A DNA stretch of 64,000 nt from the NCBI RefSeq assembly GCF_029143285.1, contig NZ_JAPDSH010000001.1, forward strand, positions 1 to 64,000, read 5' to 3'. The DNA is from Vagococcus proximus (GTDB lineage Bacteria; Bacillota; Bacilli; Lactobacillales; Vagococcaceae). Positions 18,469-26,987 of the stretch are shown one piece after another. How positions within the stretch are numbered: the first letter of the stretch is position 1; every line of letters starts with the position of its first letter. Below the pieces are notes generated by a model. The model saw only the letters and a program-made list of their open reading frames with translations, ran no database searches and was not told the origin of the DNA. The position numbers and the translations under genes are program-made.

Positions 18469-18954
18469 ATGGAGCAGATGAAAGTGACTCAAACACGGTT
18501 GGTTCTTCCGGCGGATACCAATGCTCATAACACATTATTTGGTGGAAAATTGATGAATTATATTGATGATAGTTCTGCTATAGCAGCTGTTCGTTACGCT
18601 CGTCGCCTGTGTGTGACAGCGTCAACGGACTCTGTAGATTTCTTACATCCAATTAATGCCAATCATAGTGTAACGTTAGAAGCATTTATTTCAGGAAGTG
18701 GTAAGAGATCTTTGGAAGTCTTTTGTAAAATAACAGGGGAGTCACTGGCGACTGGTCAAACTTATTTGGCTGCAACAGCATTCAGTACCTTTGTAATAGT
18801 AGACGATAATCCCGAACCACTGGAGAAGTTTAAGCCTATGAATTCAGAAGAACGACTTGTGCATGAGGGGTATGAGAAACGACGGAAATTCAGAGAAGCG
18901 AGAAGAACCCATCATAAAGTATTTGTAACAGCATTGTTAGAACAAGATAAATAG
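18469..18954 (+). CDS. Acyl-CoA thioesterase, hotdog fold (YkhA-like)
   Basis: 161 residues. Family signature DTNAHNTLFGGKLMNYIDD with the catalytic acidic residue region, and the hotdog strand TDSVDFLHPI. Hydrolyses acyl-CoA; the chain-length preference is not visible. In carnitine-degrading bacteria a thioesterase acting on betainyl-CoA accompanies the dehydrogenase, and here the next gene is a carnitine-dehydrogenase-like protein, so that role is worth considering. TAGGAG site; 26 bases after the thiolase. Confidence 0.88.
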   Translation: MEQMKVTQTRLVLPADTNAHNTLFGGKLMNYIDDSSAIAAVRYARRLCVTASTDSVDFLHPINANHSVTLEAFISGSGKRSLEVFCKITGESLATGQTYLAATAFSTFVIVDDNPEPLEKFKPMNSEERLVHEGYEKRRKFREARRTHHKVFVTALLEQDK

Positions 18955-18984
18955 AAAATATAGGAAATAAAGGAGGGTATAAAG

Positions 18985-19890
18985 ATGACAATAAATAAAG
19001 TTGGTGTAATTGGACTAGGTGTGATTGGCTTATCATGGAGTGCATTAATGCTTTCTAAAGGATTAGAAGTACACGTCTATGATATACGAGAAGACCATGA
19101 AGAAGGAACTAAGAAAAGTATTGAGCAAATGTTGAAATCATTAGATATTTCTTTTTCAGAAGTGTCAGATTATTTGGTTATTGAAAAAACAGTAGAAAAT
19201 CTAGCCGAACATGTTGAGTTTATTCAAGAAAATGGACCTGAAAATTTAGTGTTTAAGAAAGAGTTATACGCAACTATTGAAAAGTATGGTTCTAATGATT
19301 TAATAATTGCCTCATCTTCATCAGGTATACCTGCTGGAAAAATGAATACAGAGATGACTCATCCAGAACGTTTAATTATTGGTCATCCATTTAATCCTCC
19401 TCATATGATTCCTTTGGTTGAAGTTTCTCCAAGTGAGCAAACAGCCCAAGATGTGATTTTGCAAACACTAGCTTTCTATGAACAATTAGGGAAAAGTCCA
19501 GTTGTTATTAAGAAAGAAATACCAGGTTTTGTAGCGAATAGATTACAAACGGCTATCTTTCAAGAATGTATTGCTTTAGTAAGGGACAATGTTGTAGATG
19601 TAAAAGAATTGGATACGATTATTGAAAAATCCTTAGGCATTCGTTGGGCATCGGGTGGTCCCTTCTTATCTTTCCATTTAGGTGGTGGGCCCCAAGGCTT
19701 TGAAGGCTTTTTAAAACATTTAGGACCAGCATTAAATCAAGGCTTTAAAGATATTAGTCAAGTGGAGTTGACTGATGAGTTACAGGGGAAATTGATCGAG
19801 CAAGTAAAAACGGAATATGGCATGGATTTAGTTGACTTAGCAGAACAAAGAGACTTAGTACAAGGAAAAATTATTGATATATGGGATTAA
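18985..19890 (+). CDS. 3-hydroxyacyl-CoA / carnitine-type dehydrogenase
   Basis: NAD-dependent dehydrogenase of the 3HCDH superfamily. Rossmann motif GVIGLGVIG with acidic Asp in VYDIRED; catalytic His in IIGHPFNPPHMIPLVEV; C-terminal helical domain from about 185 (PGFVANRLQTAIFQECIALV). SSSSGIPAGKM, IRWASGGPFLSFHL and the 301-residue length resemble L-carnitine 3-dehydrogenase and lambda-crystallin/L-gulonate dehydrogenase more than fatty-acid HBD. The substrate cannot be fixed from sequence. In the operon with CoA-transferase, thiolase and thioesterase. Confidence 0.8.
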   Translation: MTINKVGVIGLGVIGLSWSALMLSKGLEVHVYDIREDHEEGTKKSIEQMLKSLDISFSEVSDYLVIEKTVENLAEHVEFIQENGPENLVFKKELYATIEKYGSNDLIIASSSSGIPAGKMNTEMTHPERLIIGHPFNPPHMIPLVEVSPSEQTAQDVILQTLAFYEQLGKSPVVIKKEIPGFVANRLQTAIFQECIALVRDNVVDVKELDTIIEKSLGIRWASGGPFLSFHLGGGPQGFEGFLKHLGPALNQGFKDISQVELTDELQGKLIEQVKTEYGMDLVDLAEQRDLVQGKIIDIWD

Positions 19891-19912
19891 AAAGCGAGAG
19901 GAGACTATTAAA

Positions 19913-20914
19913 ATGAGATTGGCTTTAATGGGTGCAGGTTCTTTAGGTACAATTTTAGGAGCTTTTATTTCAGAAAAGAAAGAAATTGACCTAATTGATG
20001 TTAATAAAGAACACGTAAAAGCACTGAATGATAAAGGGGCAAGAATTGTAGGGACTATTGACAAGACGGTACCAGTGAAAGCAATAATGCCTGAAGAAAT
20101 GGAAGGTACTTATGATCTTGTTATTTTATTAGTGAAACAAACTTATAATGAGTCAGCGTTTGACTCTTTAAAAGATCATATCCATGCCAAAACAATCATT
20201 GCTACTTTGCAAAATGGCTTTCCAGAACCAAGTCTTCTAGATGTTTTTGGAGAGGAGAGAGTGATTGGAGCGACTGTAAGTTGGGGAGCAACATGGCAAG
20301 GGCCTGGTGTATCAGAACTAACTTCAGACCCAGGAAAATTATCATTTGATGTTGGTCGCCTTGATGGGAAAATAACAGAACAAGTTGAGCAAGTGAAAGA
20401 AATTCTAGAATGCATGTGTCCAGCACATATAGCAAATAATTTAGGTGGAACACGATGGGCTAAATTATTAAGTAATGCCGTTTTTAGTGGTTTGTCAGCA
20501 TGTTTTGGGTGTACTTTTGGAGAACTTTTAGCAGATGAAAAATATGAAAAACTCGTTCACTATGTCATGAAAGAAACAATTGAGGTAGGAACAAAGTGGG
20601 GTGTAACCTCTTTTGAAGTGGATGGTGTTGATTTGAAACCTTATTTATACTTTGAAACAGAAGAACAAAGGCTTGAAAAAGCCCCAAGTTATCAAGCTTT
20701 TTGGGGACCTCATAAATTATTAAAAGCGAGTATGCTACAAGATATCGAAAAAGGTCGTAAAACAGAGATAAATGAAATTAATGGCTTGGTTGTTCGTATT
20801 GGTAAAGAATTAGGAGTTGCGACACCTTTGAATGAAACTATCGTTTCAATTGTGAACAAAATTGAAAGAAAAGAATTAAAACCAACCTTAACTAATTTAT
20901 CATTATTTAAATAG
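19913..20914 (+). CDS. Ketopantoate reductase family protein (ApbA/PanE-like)
   Basis: NADPH-type Rossmann motif MGAGSLGTILG at the N-terminus, the conserved Lys in the TRWAKLLSNAVFSGLSA segment, and the ligand part ending in the KTEINEINGLVVRIGKELG stretch (a family signature). 333 residues from ATG 19913 (GAGAGGAG upstream). PanE would reduce 2-dehydropantoate, but this operon has no other pantothenate gene, so it more likely reduces another 2-keto acid. Last gene of the acyl operon. Confidence 0.82.
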   Translation: MRLALMGAGSLGTILGAFISEKKEIDLIDVNKEHVKALNDKGARIVGTIDKTVPVKAIMPEEMEGTYDLVILLVKQTYNESAFDSLKDHIHAKTIIATLQNGFPEPSLLDVFGEERVIGATVSWGATWQGPGVSELTSDPGKLSFDVGRLDGKITEQVEQVKEILECMCPAHIANNLGGTRWAKLLSNAVFSGLSACFGCTFGELLADEKYEKLVHYVMKETIEVGTKWGVTSFEVDGVDLKPYLYFETEEQRLEKAPSYQAFWGPHKLLKASMLQDIEKGRKTEINEINGLVVRIGKELGVATPLNETIVSIVNKIERKELKPTLTNLSLFK

Positions 20915-20916
20915 AG

Positions 20917-20963
20917 TGCAACTTCTTTTCTAAGATATAAATAGAAAAGAAGTTGTATTTTTG
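20917..20963 (+). terminator. Terminator of the acyl operon
   Basis: CAACTTCTTTTCTA / TAGAAAAGAAGTTG stem with a 9-nt loop, followed by a T-rich run. Confidence 0.8.
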
Positions 20964-21124
20964 TTTATATCTATAGATTAATAGAGGTTAATGTGAAAAG
21001 TTTTTCAAAATAACAGATAATTTTCTGAATATAGGTAGAAATGTACTCTTATTTCTGATAAAATAAAGGCGTCAGTTAAGTATGACTTAACAAAAAATGT
21101 GTTCCAAAATAGGAGGAATTATCA

Positions 21125-21991
21125 ATGGCATTAGTATCAGCAGCAGAAATGTTAACAAAAGCACGTGAAGGTAAATACGCAGTAGGAGCTTTCAACACAA
21201 ACAACTTAGAATGGACAAAAGCTATTCTTAAAGGTGCTCAAGAATCAAATGCTCCAGTTATGATCCAAACATCAATGGGAGCTGCAAAATATATGGGTGG
21301 ATACCAAATGTGCGTACACATGGTTGAAGACTTAATCGAATCAATGAATATCACTGTACCAGTTGCATTACACTTAGATCACGGTGAATATGAAGATGCA
21401 TTAAAATGTATCGAAACTGGTTATACTTCAGTAATGTATGATGGTTCTCATCACCCATTCGAAAAAAATATTGAAGAAGCTAAAGACGTAGTTGCTAAAG
21501 CTCACGCTAAAGGCGTTTCAGTTGAGTGTGAAGTAGGAAGCATCGGCGGAGAAGAAGACGGAATCATCGGTTCTGGCGAATTAGCTGATCCAGCTGAATG
21601 TAAAGCAATGTCAGATACTGGTATTGATTTCTTAGCAGCAGGTATTGGTAACATTCACGGTTCTTACCCAGAAAACTGGACTGGATTAAGCTTTGAAACA
21701 TTAGCTGAAATCGCAGCAGTTACTGATGGTAAACCATTAGTATTACACGGTGGATCAGGAATCCCAGTTGAGCAAGTACAAAAAGCTATCTCATTAGGTG
21801 TTTCAAAAATCAACGTTAACACTGAGTGTCAAGAAGTATTTGCAGCAGCAACTCGTAAATACATTGAAGAAGGAAAAGATCTTGAAGGAAAAGGTTTTGA
21901 CCCTCGTAAATTATTAGCACCAGGTACTGAAGCTGTTGTTGAATTAGTTAAACAACGTATTGAATGGTTCGGTTCAAAAGATAAAGCTTAA
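21125..21991 (+). CDS. fba: Class II fructose-1,6-bisphosphate aldolase
   Basis: Glycolytic zinc aldolase. 288 residues; catalytic Asp and zinc His in VALHLDHGEY, zinc ligands in the VECEVGSIGGEEDG segment and the GNIHG and LHGGSGIP motifs. AGGAGG site and strongly biased codons mean high expression. Single gene between two terminators; the 160 bases upstream must hold its promoter, but no clear -35 box was recognised. Confidence 0.96.
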   Translation: MALVSAAEMLTKAREGKYAVGAFNTNNLEWTKAILKGAQESNAPVMIQTSMGAAKYMGGYQMCVHMVEDLIESMNITVPVALHLDHGEYEDALKCIETGYTSVMYDGSHHPFEKNIEEAKDVVAKAHAKGVSVECEVGSIGGEEDGIIGSGELADPAECKAMSDTGIDFLAAGIGNIHGSYPENWTGLSFETLAEIAAVTDGKPLVLHGGSGIPVEQVQKAISLGVSKINVNTECQEVFAAATRKYIEEGKDLEGKGFDPRKLLAPGTEAVVELVKQRIEWFGSKDKA

Positions 21992-22006
21992 TCTAAATTT
22001 TAAGTT

Positions 22007-22041
22007 GAAGCACTAATCTTTAAGATTAGTGCTTTTTTTTT
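22007..22041 (+). terminator. Terminator after fba
   Basis: AAGCACTAATCTT / AAGATTAGTGCTT with a run of Ts. Confidence 0.9.
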
Positions 22042-22060
22042 ATTTTTAGAGCAAATAATC

Positions 22061-22124
22061 TTGCATAAGAGACAATTAAAGTCTATAATAGTTTTTATCG
22101 TTAGAGACAAATGGAGTCTATAAT
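22061..22124 (+). promoter_or_regulatory. Promoter and paired Rrf2-type dyads before the Rrf2-yhgE operon
   Basis: TTGCAT (22061-22066), a 17-base spacer and TATAAT (22084-22089) form a near-consensus promoter. A dyad AGAC-N7-GTCT (22070-22084) covers the spacer and touches the -10. A second copy, AGAC-N7-GTCT plus TATAAT (22105-22124), repeats exactly 35 bases downstream. AT-rich dyads of this size suit an Rrf2 dimer, so autoregulation is likely. Confidence 0.6.
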
Positions 22125-22157
22125 GGATTAAATAAGTACTGAAAGGTGAGGTATAAA

Positions 22158-22628
22158 ATGAAGTTAACAAATGCAACGGAACAAGCCCTTGCTATCTTAG
22201 CAATTTTAGCCATTCAAAAAAAAGAGGTTCCTGTCTCATCGGAGACTATTTATACAAAATTATCTGTATCACAGTCTTATGTTAAAAAGTTATTACGAAA
22301 ATTAGTAGTTTCTAAAATTATAGCGGGTGTATCAGGCAATAACGGTGGTTTTTTTCTTGAAAAAGAAACAAAGGATATCTCATTATTAGAAATAGTAGAA
22401 GCTATTGAAGGGCCATTTGAAAGCTTTCCAGATGTGGGAATTTTACAACGAGCGTTCTCAGGATTTGACGAATATGCACAAAATGGAGATAATATAATAT
22501 CGGCATATTTTAGTGAAGCTGATAGAGCTTGGGAAGAGAAATTGAAGCAAATTTCAATTCAAGAAGTGTTGGAAAAAGTCTTTGAAAAAGAAGACGAGAT
22601 ACCAACGAAAAATTGGAACACGATATAG
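22158..22628 (+). CDS. Rrf2 family transcriptional regulator without cysteines
   Basis: Winged-helix regulator of 156 residues from ATG 22158 (GAAAGGTGAGG upstream). SSETIYTKLSVSQSYVKKLL forms the recognition HTH and GVSGNNGGFFLEK the wing, followed by the Rrf2-type LLEIVEAIEGP. No cysteine is present, so it cannot carry the Fe-S cluster of IscR or NsrR. It must sense something else through its C-terminal region. The YhgE-like gene follows after 20 bases and is the probable target. Confidence 0.88.
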   Translation: MKLTNATEQALAILAILAIQKKEVPVSSETIYTKLSVSQSYVKKLLRKLVVSKIIAGVSGNNGGFFLEKETKDISLLEIVEAIEGPFESFPDVGILQRAFSGFDEYAQNGDNIISAYFSEADRAWEEKLKQISIQEVLEKVFEKEDEIPTKNWNTI

Positions 22629-22648
22629 ATAAAGGATGAGGTCTGACG

Positions 22649-25366
22649 ATGAAAAAAAGATTTGGAAATGTATTTAAGTTATATGCTCTTGATTGGAAAC
22701 GAATATATAAAAACAAACTAACATTTATGTTAATTTTGGCCCTAATGGTAATCCCGTCGTTGTATGCTTGGTTTAATATTGCAGCTCTTTGGGATCCGTA
22801 CTCAAATACAAAAGATATTTCGATTGCTGTTTATTCTGATGATAAAACAGCTGAAGTGATGGGAAAAGAAATTAATATTGGGGATAAGATTATCGATGGT
22901 CTTAAAGATAATGATAAAGTCGGTTGGCGATTTGTTGATTCTAAAAAAGAGTTAGACAAAGGTGTTAAAAGTGGGAAGTTTTATGGTGGGGTTTATCTTC
23001 CAGAGAATTTCTCTGAAAACCTTGTAAGTTTTGTAAGTGGTGACATGAAGAAACCTAAAATTGTTTATTCAGTTAACCAAAAAATTAATGCTATTGCGCC
23101 AAAAATTGCTGATAAAGGTGCAAGTGGGATACAAGATCAAATTACAACCCAATTTATTGGAACAGTAAGTGAGGGTCTAGTTAAAGGATTGAACGAAGTT
23201 GGTTTCAACTTAGATAGTAATTTCTTAGCTATCGATAAAATTAGTAATAAGATTTTAGAATTTGATGACAATATGGATAAAATCGATGAATATACACAAG
23301 AAGTTATTGATTTAAATAAAAAAATGCCAGAGCTAAAAGACAAGTTAGCAAAAGCAAATGAAATGACAGATTATATGCCTGATCTTAATAAATTAGGTGA
23401 TAAAATTATTGAAGTTAATAAAATGATGCCGACGATTAAAGAAAATGGAAAAGTGATTCTTGAAGTCCAAGCGAAAATTCCTGAGATTCAAAATGCGGGA
23501 CGTCAATTAAATGAAATAGATAATGATTTCGGTAAAGTGGAAGAAACGATGACTAAAGGAATTGCAAGTGCTAAAGAAGGGATGGCTGTGATTCAACAAG
23601 TTCAGAGTATCCTACCAGAAGTATCAGATTTAGCCAATAGTTCGAATGCTTTACTAACAAGCTTAAGTAATAATAGTGAGAAATGGCCTCAAGATTTTGA
23701 GAATATTTCAAATACAGTCGTACAAAGTTTGAATTTAGTTCAAGTGACAGTAGAAACAGCTAGAACAGGTTTAAAAGCGTTAGAGCATGTTAAAATTGAT
23801 GAAACGAATAAAGATCAAATTGCTGATGCATTAAAAAATTCTACAGATACGTTAAAAACACAAGTTGGTATTCTAGAACACATAGCCAATATTTTAAAAG
23901 TGTTACAAGAAGATTTGTTGCATACAAATCAATTTGATAGTCGTATAGCTAAGTTAGAAGCACTAGGTGAAAAGTTAATTGGTGCTGGAGGAACACTAGA
24001 AGGTTTAGAAAAAGGGGTTCGTGATGGAACAATAACAGGTGACGGTCTACAACAAAGATTGGCAGCTGTTCAAAGCGTATTAGGAGAAATTAATCAAGGA
24101 ATTTCAACATTCTTATCGCGTGATATCGGTGGAGAAATCTCAGAAGCTATTACAAAAGTTATTAAAGTGATTCAAGATGGAAAAACAGTTACAGGAGAAG
24201 TTATTGATAAAGATGTTATCGGTGGCGTGTCAAAACTGTTATCTAGTACAACAGATACAATTTCGGGTGCAGTTGAGTTACTTGAAAAGTATCAAAATGA
24301 ACTACCTGCTATGAAGCAAGAATTACACTCAGCCAATGAATTGTTAAATGGTAATATGGGTATGATTATTGATGGAATCAATAAAGCAGTTGAAGTTTAT
24401 CAAGAAGACTTACCAGTAATTGAAGATAAAATGAATTTAGCGTCTAAGTTCATTCAAAATGATTTACCAAAAGTGGAAGATGATTTAGTTGAGAAGCTTG
24501 ATTTGGCTAATGAAAAAATGCCAGAAGTTGAATCGGCTCTTAATATGGCTCAAGATATGATTGAAAAAGATTGGCCTAACGTTAAAAAAGGGATTCATAA
24601 GGCAGCAGAAGTGATTAGAACAGGTCGTAAAGATATTGATATTACGGAAGTAATGAAACTACTTAAAGCAGATGCTGCTAAAGAAAGTGACTTTTTAGCA
24701 AATCCTGTTTTGATTGATCAACATGATGTTTACCCAGTTCCAAATAATGGTTCAGCTAGTGCGCCGTTCTATACTGCGTTATGTTTATGGGTAGGTGCAG
24801 TGTTATTCTCAAGTATTGCGACAACTGAGTTCCATTTATCTGATGAAGATAAGAAAAAATACAGTCGTCGTGAGCAATTTTTAGCACGCATGATGACATT
24901 CTTGACGGTTGGGTTCTTCCAATCATTAATTGTTGCTCTAGGTAATCTATACTTATTAGGAACATATGCGGTGAGTCCTGGATTTAGTATTTTATTTGCA
25001 CTGCTAGTCGGGTTCGTCTTTATGATAATGGTGTATGTGCTTGTTGCCTTATTTGGTAACTTAGGAAAAGGTGGAGCGGTTATTATACTAGTGTTATCTA
25101 TTTCAGGTGGTGGTGGTAACTATCCAATCGAAATGTCTGGCAAGTTCTTCCAATTTATTAATCCACTATTACCGTTTACTCATGCGGTTAATCTTTTAAG
25201 AGAACCGGTGGGTGGTATTTACTGGCCAAATGCGTCAAAAGCATTAACAATCCTAATCGGATTTGGTGTGGCATTCTTTGTGTTCGGTGTTATATTCTTC
25301 CCACCAGTCCAAGCATTCTTTAAAAAATTAAATAACAATCTTAAAGAAGGTCATATCCTTCACTAA
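22649..25366 (+). CDS. yhgE: YhgE/Pip family membrane protein (phage infection protein-like)
   Basis: 905 residues. N-terminal helix (about 22-45: LTFMLILALMVIPSLYAWFNI) and family motif LWDPYSNTKDISIAVYSDD; a very long extracellular region (about 60-700) rich in amphipathic, coiled-coil-like repeats; C-terminal ABC-2-like set of five or six helices (from about 705). Lactococcal Pip is a phage c2-type receptor; related proteins export small molecules or affect the cell surface. The Rrf2 gene just upstream suggests stress-controlled expression. Followed by a terminator. Confidence 0.88.
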   Translation: MKKRFGNVFKLYALDWKRIYKNKLTFMLILALMVIPSLYAWFNIAALWDPYSNTKDISIAVYSDDKTAEVMGKEINIGDKIIDGLKDNDKVGWRFVDSKKELDKGVKSGKFYGGVYLPENFSENLVSFVSGDMKKPKIVYSVNQKINAIAPKIADKGASGIQDQITTQFIGTVSEGLVKGLNEVGFNLDSNFLAIDKISNKILEFDDNMDKIDEYTQEVIDLNKKMPELKDKLAKANEMTDYMPDLNKLGDKIIEVNKMMPTIKENGKVILEVQAKIPEIQNAGRQLNEIDNDFGKVEETMTKGIASAKEGMAVIQQVQSILPEVSDLANSSNALLTSLSNNSEKWPQDFENISNTVVQSLNLVQVTVETARTGLKALEHVKIDETNKDQIADALKNSTDTLKTQVGILEHIANILKVLQEDLLHTNQFDSRIAKLEALGEKLIGAGGTLEGLEKGVRDGTITGDGLQQRLAAVQSVLGEINQGISTFLSRDIGGEISEAITKVIKVIQDGKTVTGEVIDKDVIGGVSKLLSSTTDTISGAVELLEKYQNELPAMKQELHSANELLNGNMGMIIDGINKAVEVYQEDLPVIEDKMNLASKFIQNDLPKVEDDLVEKLDLANEKMPEVESALNMAQDMIEKDWPNVKKGIHKAAEVIRTGRKDIDITEVMKLLKADAAKESDFLANPVLIDQHDVYPVPNNGSASAPFYTALCLWVGAVLFSSIATTEFHLSDEDKKKYSRREQFLARMMTFLTVGFFQSLIVALGNLYLLGTYAVSPGFSILFALLVGFVFMIMVYVLVALFGNLGKGGAVIILVLSISGGGGNYPIEMSGKFFQFINPLLPFTHAVNLLREPVGGIYWPNASKALTILIGFGVAFFVFGVIFFPPVQAFFKKLNNNLKEGHILH

Positions 25367-25368
25367 AT

Positions 25369-25398
25369 AAAAAAAACAGCCCATTGGGCTGTTTTTTT
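25369..25398. terminator. Bidirectional terminator, yhgE / lactonase
   Basis: AAAAACAGCCC-ATT-GGGCTGTTTTT hairpin with A- and T-runs on both sides. Confidence 0.88.
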
Positions 25399-26428
25399 AT
25401 TTAACGAGATAAGTACACACACATTCTGGTGCGTAAACATCTTTTTGAAGAAGAGTTAAACGACCTGTTTCTTTATTGCGTTCAAATAGAGTTAAATTAT
25501 CTGTATTTTGGTGTGCAACAATCAAGAAATCTTCTGATTTATTTAAAGTGAAATCACGAGGGAAATCTCCTTCTGAAGGTATAATTTCAACACATTTAAG
25601 TGTCATATCATCTAAGACTTCAAAAACAGCAAGAGAGTTATGACCACGATTTGAAACGTAAACAAATCGTCCATCACTACTGATACGAATAGCAGCTCCA
25701 CCACTAAATTCAGTAAATGTATCAGGCAGAGTCGAAAGGGTCTGGAGTGTTTCAAAGCTTCCGCTTGACTCATCATAAGAAAGAGTAGTAATAGTATTAG
25801 CTAGTTCTCCAAAAAGATAAGCTATTTTTTGATTAGGGTGGAAAATAATATGGCGTGGCCCGGTACCAGGCTCTGCTTTATAACAAGCAATCTCAGATAA
25901 TTTACCTTCATCAGAAATATCATAAGTATAAACACCATCTGTACCTAAATCACAGGCAACGAGGCGATTATCCGGTGTAAGATCTGAATAATGCGCATGG
26001 GCTTTATCTTGATTTTCATGAGGTCCATTTCCATTATGTTTAATAGTATCCACAAGTGTTAGAACACCTTCGGAATCAAAGTGGTAACTTGTTAATTCAC
26101 CTTTATGATAGTTAGCTCCAAAAGCAAGGCGACGTGTGTTATCAATTCCGACGTAACATGGAGAAGCGCCCTCTGATGTAATACGATTAATTTCTTCGTA
26201 GGTACCATCTTCTAGCAATTTATAACTAACTAATCCACCTTGTCCCTCTTTGGCTGAAACGGTTAAAAGGTAACCGTCAGCAGTTAGTCCTAGGTAAGTA
26301 GGTCCATTTTCGGAAATAGCTATGTTGAGATTAGTTAATTGCTTCGTAGCTGTATCTAATTCAATAGTATAGATGCCTTTACTTTCACGTCGTGTATACG
26401 TTCCTAAAAAGATTGTTTCTTTCATCAT
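25397..26428 (-). CDS. Lactonase family protein (7-bladed beta-propeller, YkgB-like 6-phosphogluconolactonase)
   Basis: 343 residues with repeated propeller strands (about 7). Motifs include FLGTYTRRESKGIY near the N-terminus, HAHYSDLTPDNRLVACDLGTD, GTGPRHIIFHPNQKIAYL and FVYVSNRGHNSLAVF. The family hydrolyses 6-phosphogluconolactone in the oxidative pentose phosphate pathway, although some members act on other lactones. ATG with AGGA six bases upstream. Monocistronic; no zwf or gnd in the window. Confidence 0.87.
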   Translation of the reverse strand: MMKETIFLGTYTRRESKGIYTIELDTATKQLTNLNIAISENGPTYLGLTADGYLLTVSAKEGQGGLVSYKLLEDGTYEEINRITSEGASPCYVGIDNTRRLAFGANYHKGELTSYHFDSEGVLTLVDTIKHNGNGPHENQDKAHAHYSDLTPDNRLVACDLGTDGVYTYDISDEGKLSEIACYKAEPGTGPRHIIFHPNQKIAYLFGELANTITTLSYDESSGSFETLQTLSTLPDTFTEFSGGAAIRISSDGRFVYVSNRGHNSLAVFEVLDDMTLKCVEIIPSEGDFPRDFTLNKSEDFLIVAHQNTDNLTLFERNKETGRLTLLQKDVYAPECVCTYLVK

Positions 26429-26616
26429 TTCACGTCCTTTAATTATTATAGTAACTAGTATAGCATAATTTTTTTTATTTAAGCTAAAGCATGTTTAATT
26501 AATGTAAGTGTTTTTATAAAATAAAAGATTAACTTAAGAATACATAGATTACTAACGTATTTTGTAAATTATGATACAATAAAGATAGAAAAAATTCTAT
26601 GAATTGAGGGATTTAA

Positions 26617-26976
26617 ATGATTAAAACAGAAGTATTGGAAATCGGTAAGGAAGCAGTAACACCTGGAGAGTCTCTATTGATTTTCTTTGGGGAAACAGCG
26701 ACACCAGAATTAAAAAATGTTTCTATTATACAAGAAATAATCATAGAAGATGAAAGCTATGTAATAGAAAAGGGAGACACGATTTTAGTGGATGAAGTTA
26801 GTTATAAAATCGCTAAAGTAGGGTCATTAGCTACTCAACAACTTAAAGAATTTGGTCATATAACAATGTTCTTCGGAGAAAATAAACAGGAACATGAGAT
26901 TGCTAGTGCTATATATTTGGCATCTAATGTAATACCAGATTTAAAAATAGGTTCCACTGTATCATACTGTAAATAG
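26617..26976 (+). CDS. Orphan PTS EIIA-Gut-like protein lacking the phospho-histidine
   Basis: 119 residues that resemble the glucitol/sorbitol EIIA domain (GESLLIFFGETATPELKNVSII, YKIAKVGSLATQQLKEFGH, LKIGSTVSYCK). From memory, E. coli SrlB has FIHCHGEL at the active-site position; the equivalent stretch here reads SIIQEIII, so neither His is present. No EIIB/C-Gut or sorbitol dehydrogenase is nearby. It therefore probably does not carry phosphate and may be regulatory. The exporter gene follows after 11 bases, as an operon. Confidence 0.8.
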   Translation: MIKTEVLEIGKEAVTPGESLLIFFGETATPELKNVSIIQEIIIEDESYVIEKGDTILVDEVSYKIAKVGSLATQQLKEFGHITMFFGENKQEHEIASAIYLASNVIPDLKIGSTVSYCK

Positions 26977-26987
26977 GAGGTGCTCTG

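Noticed and set aside
20176-20453. Two overlapping minus-strand reading frames inside the ketopantoate-reductase-like gene
   Set aside because: No start signals, no recognisable motif, and the plus-strand gene is well supported.
22061-22124. Two TATAAT-containing repeats taken as a CRISPR-like or tandem repeat array
   Set aside because: Only two units, each containing an inverted repeat and lying in a promoter region; regulatory dyads explain them better.
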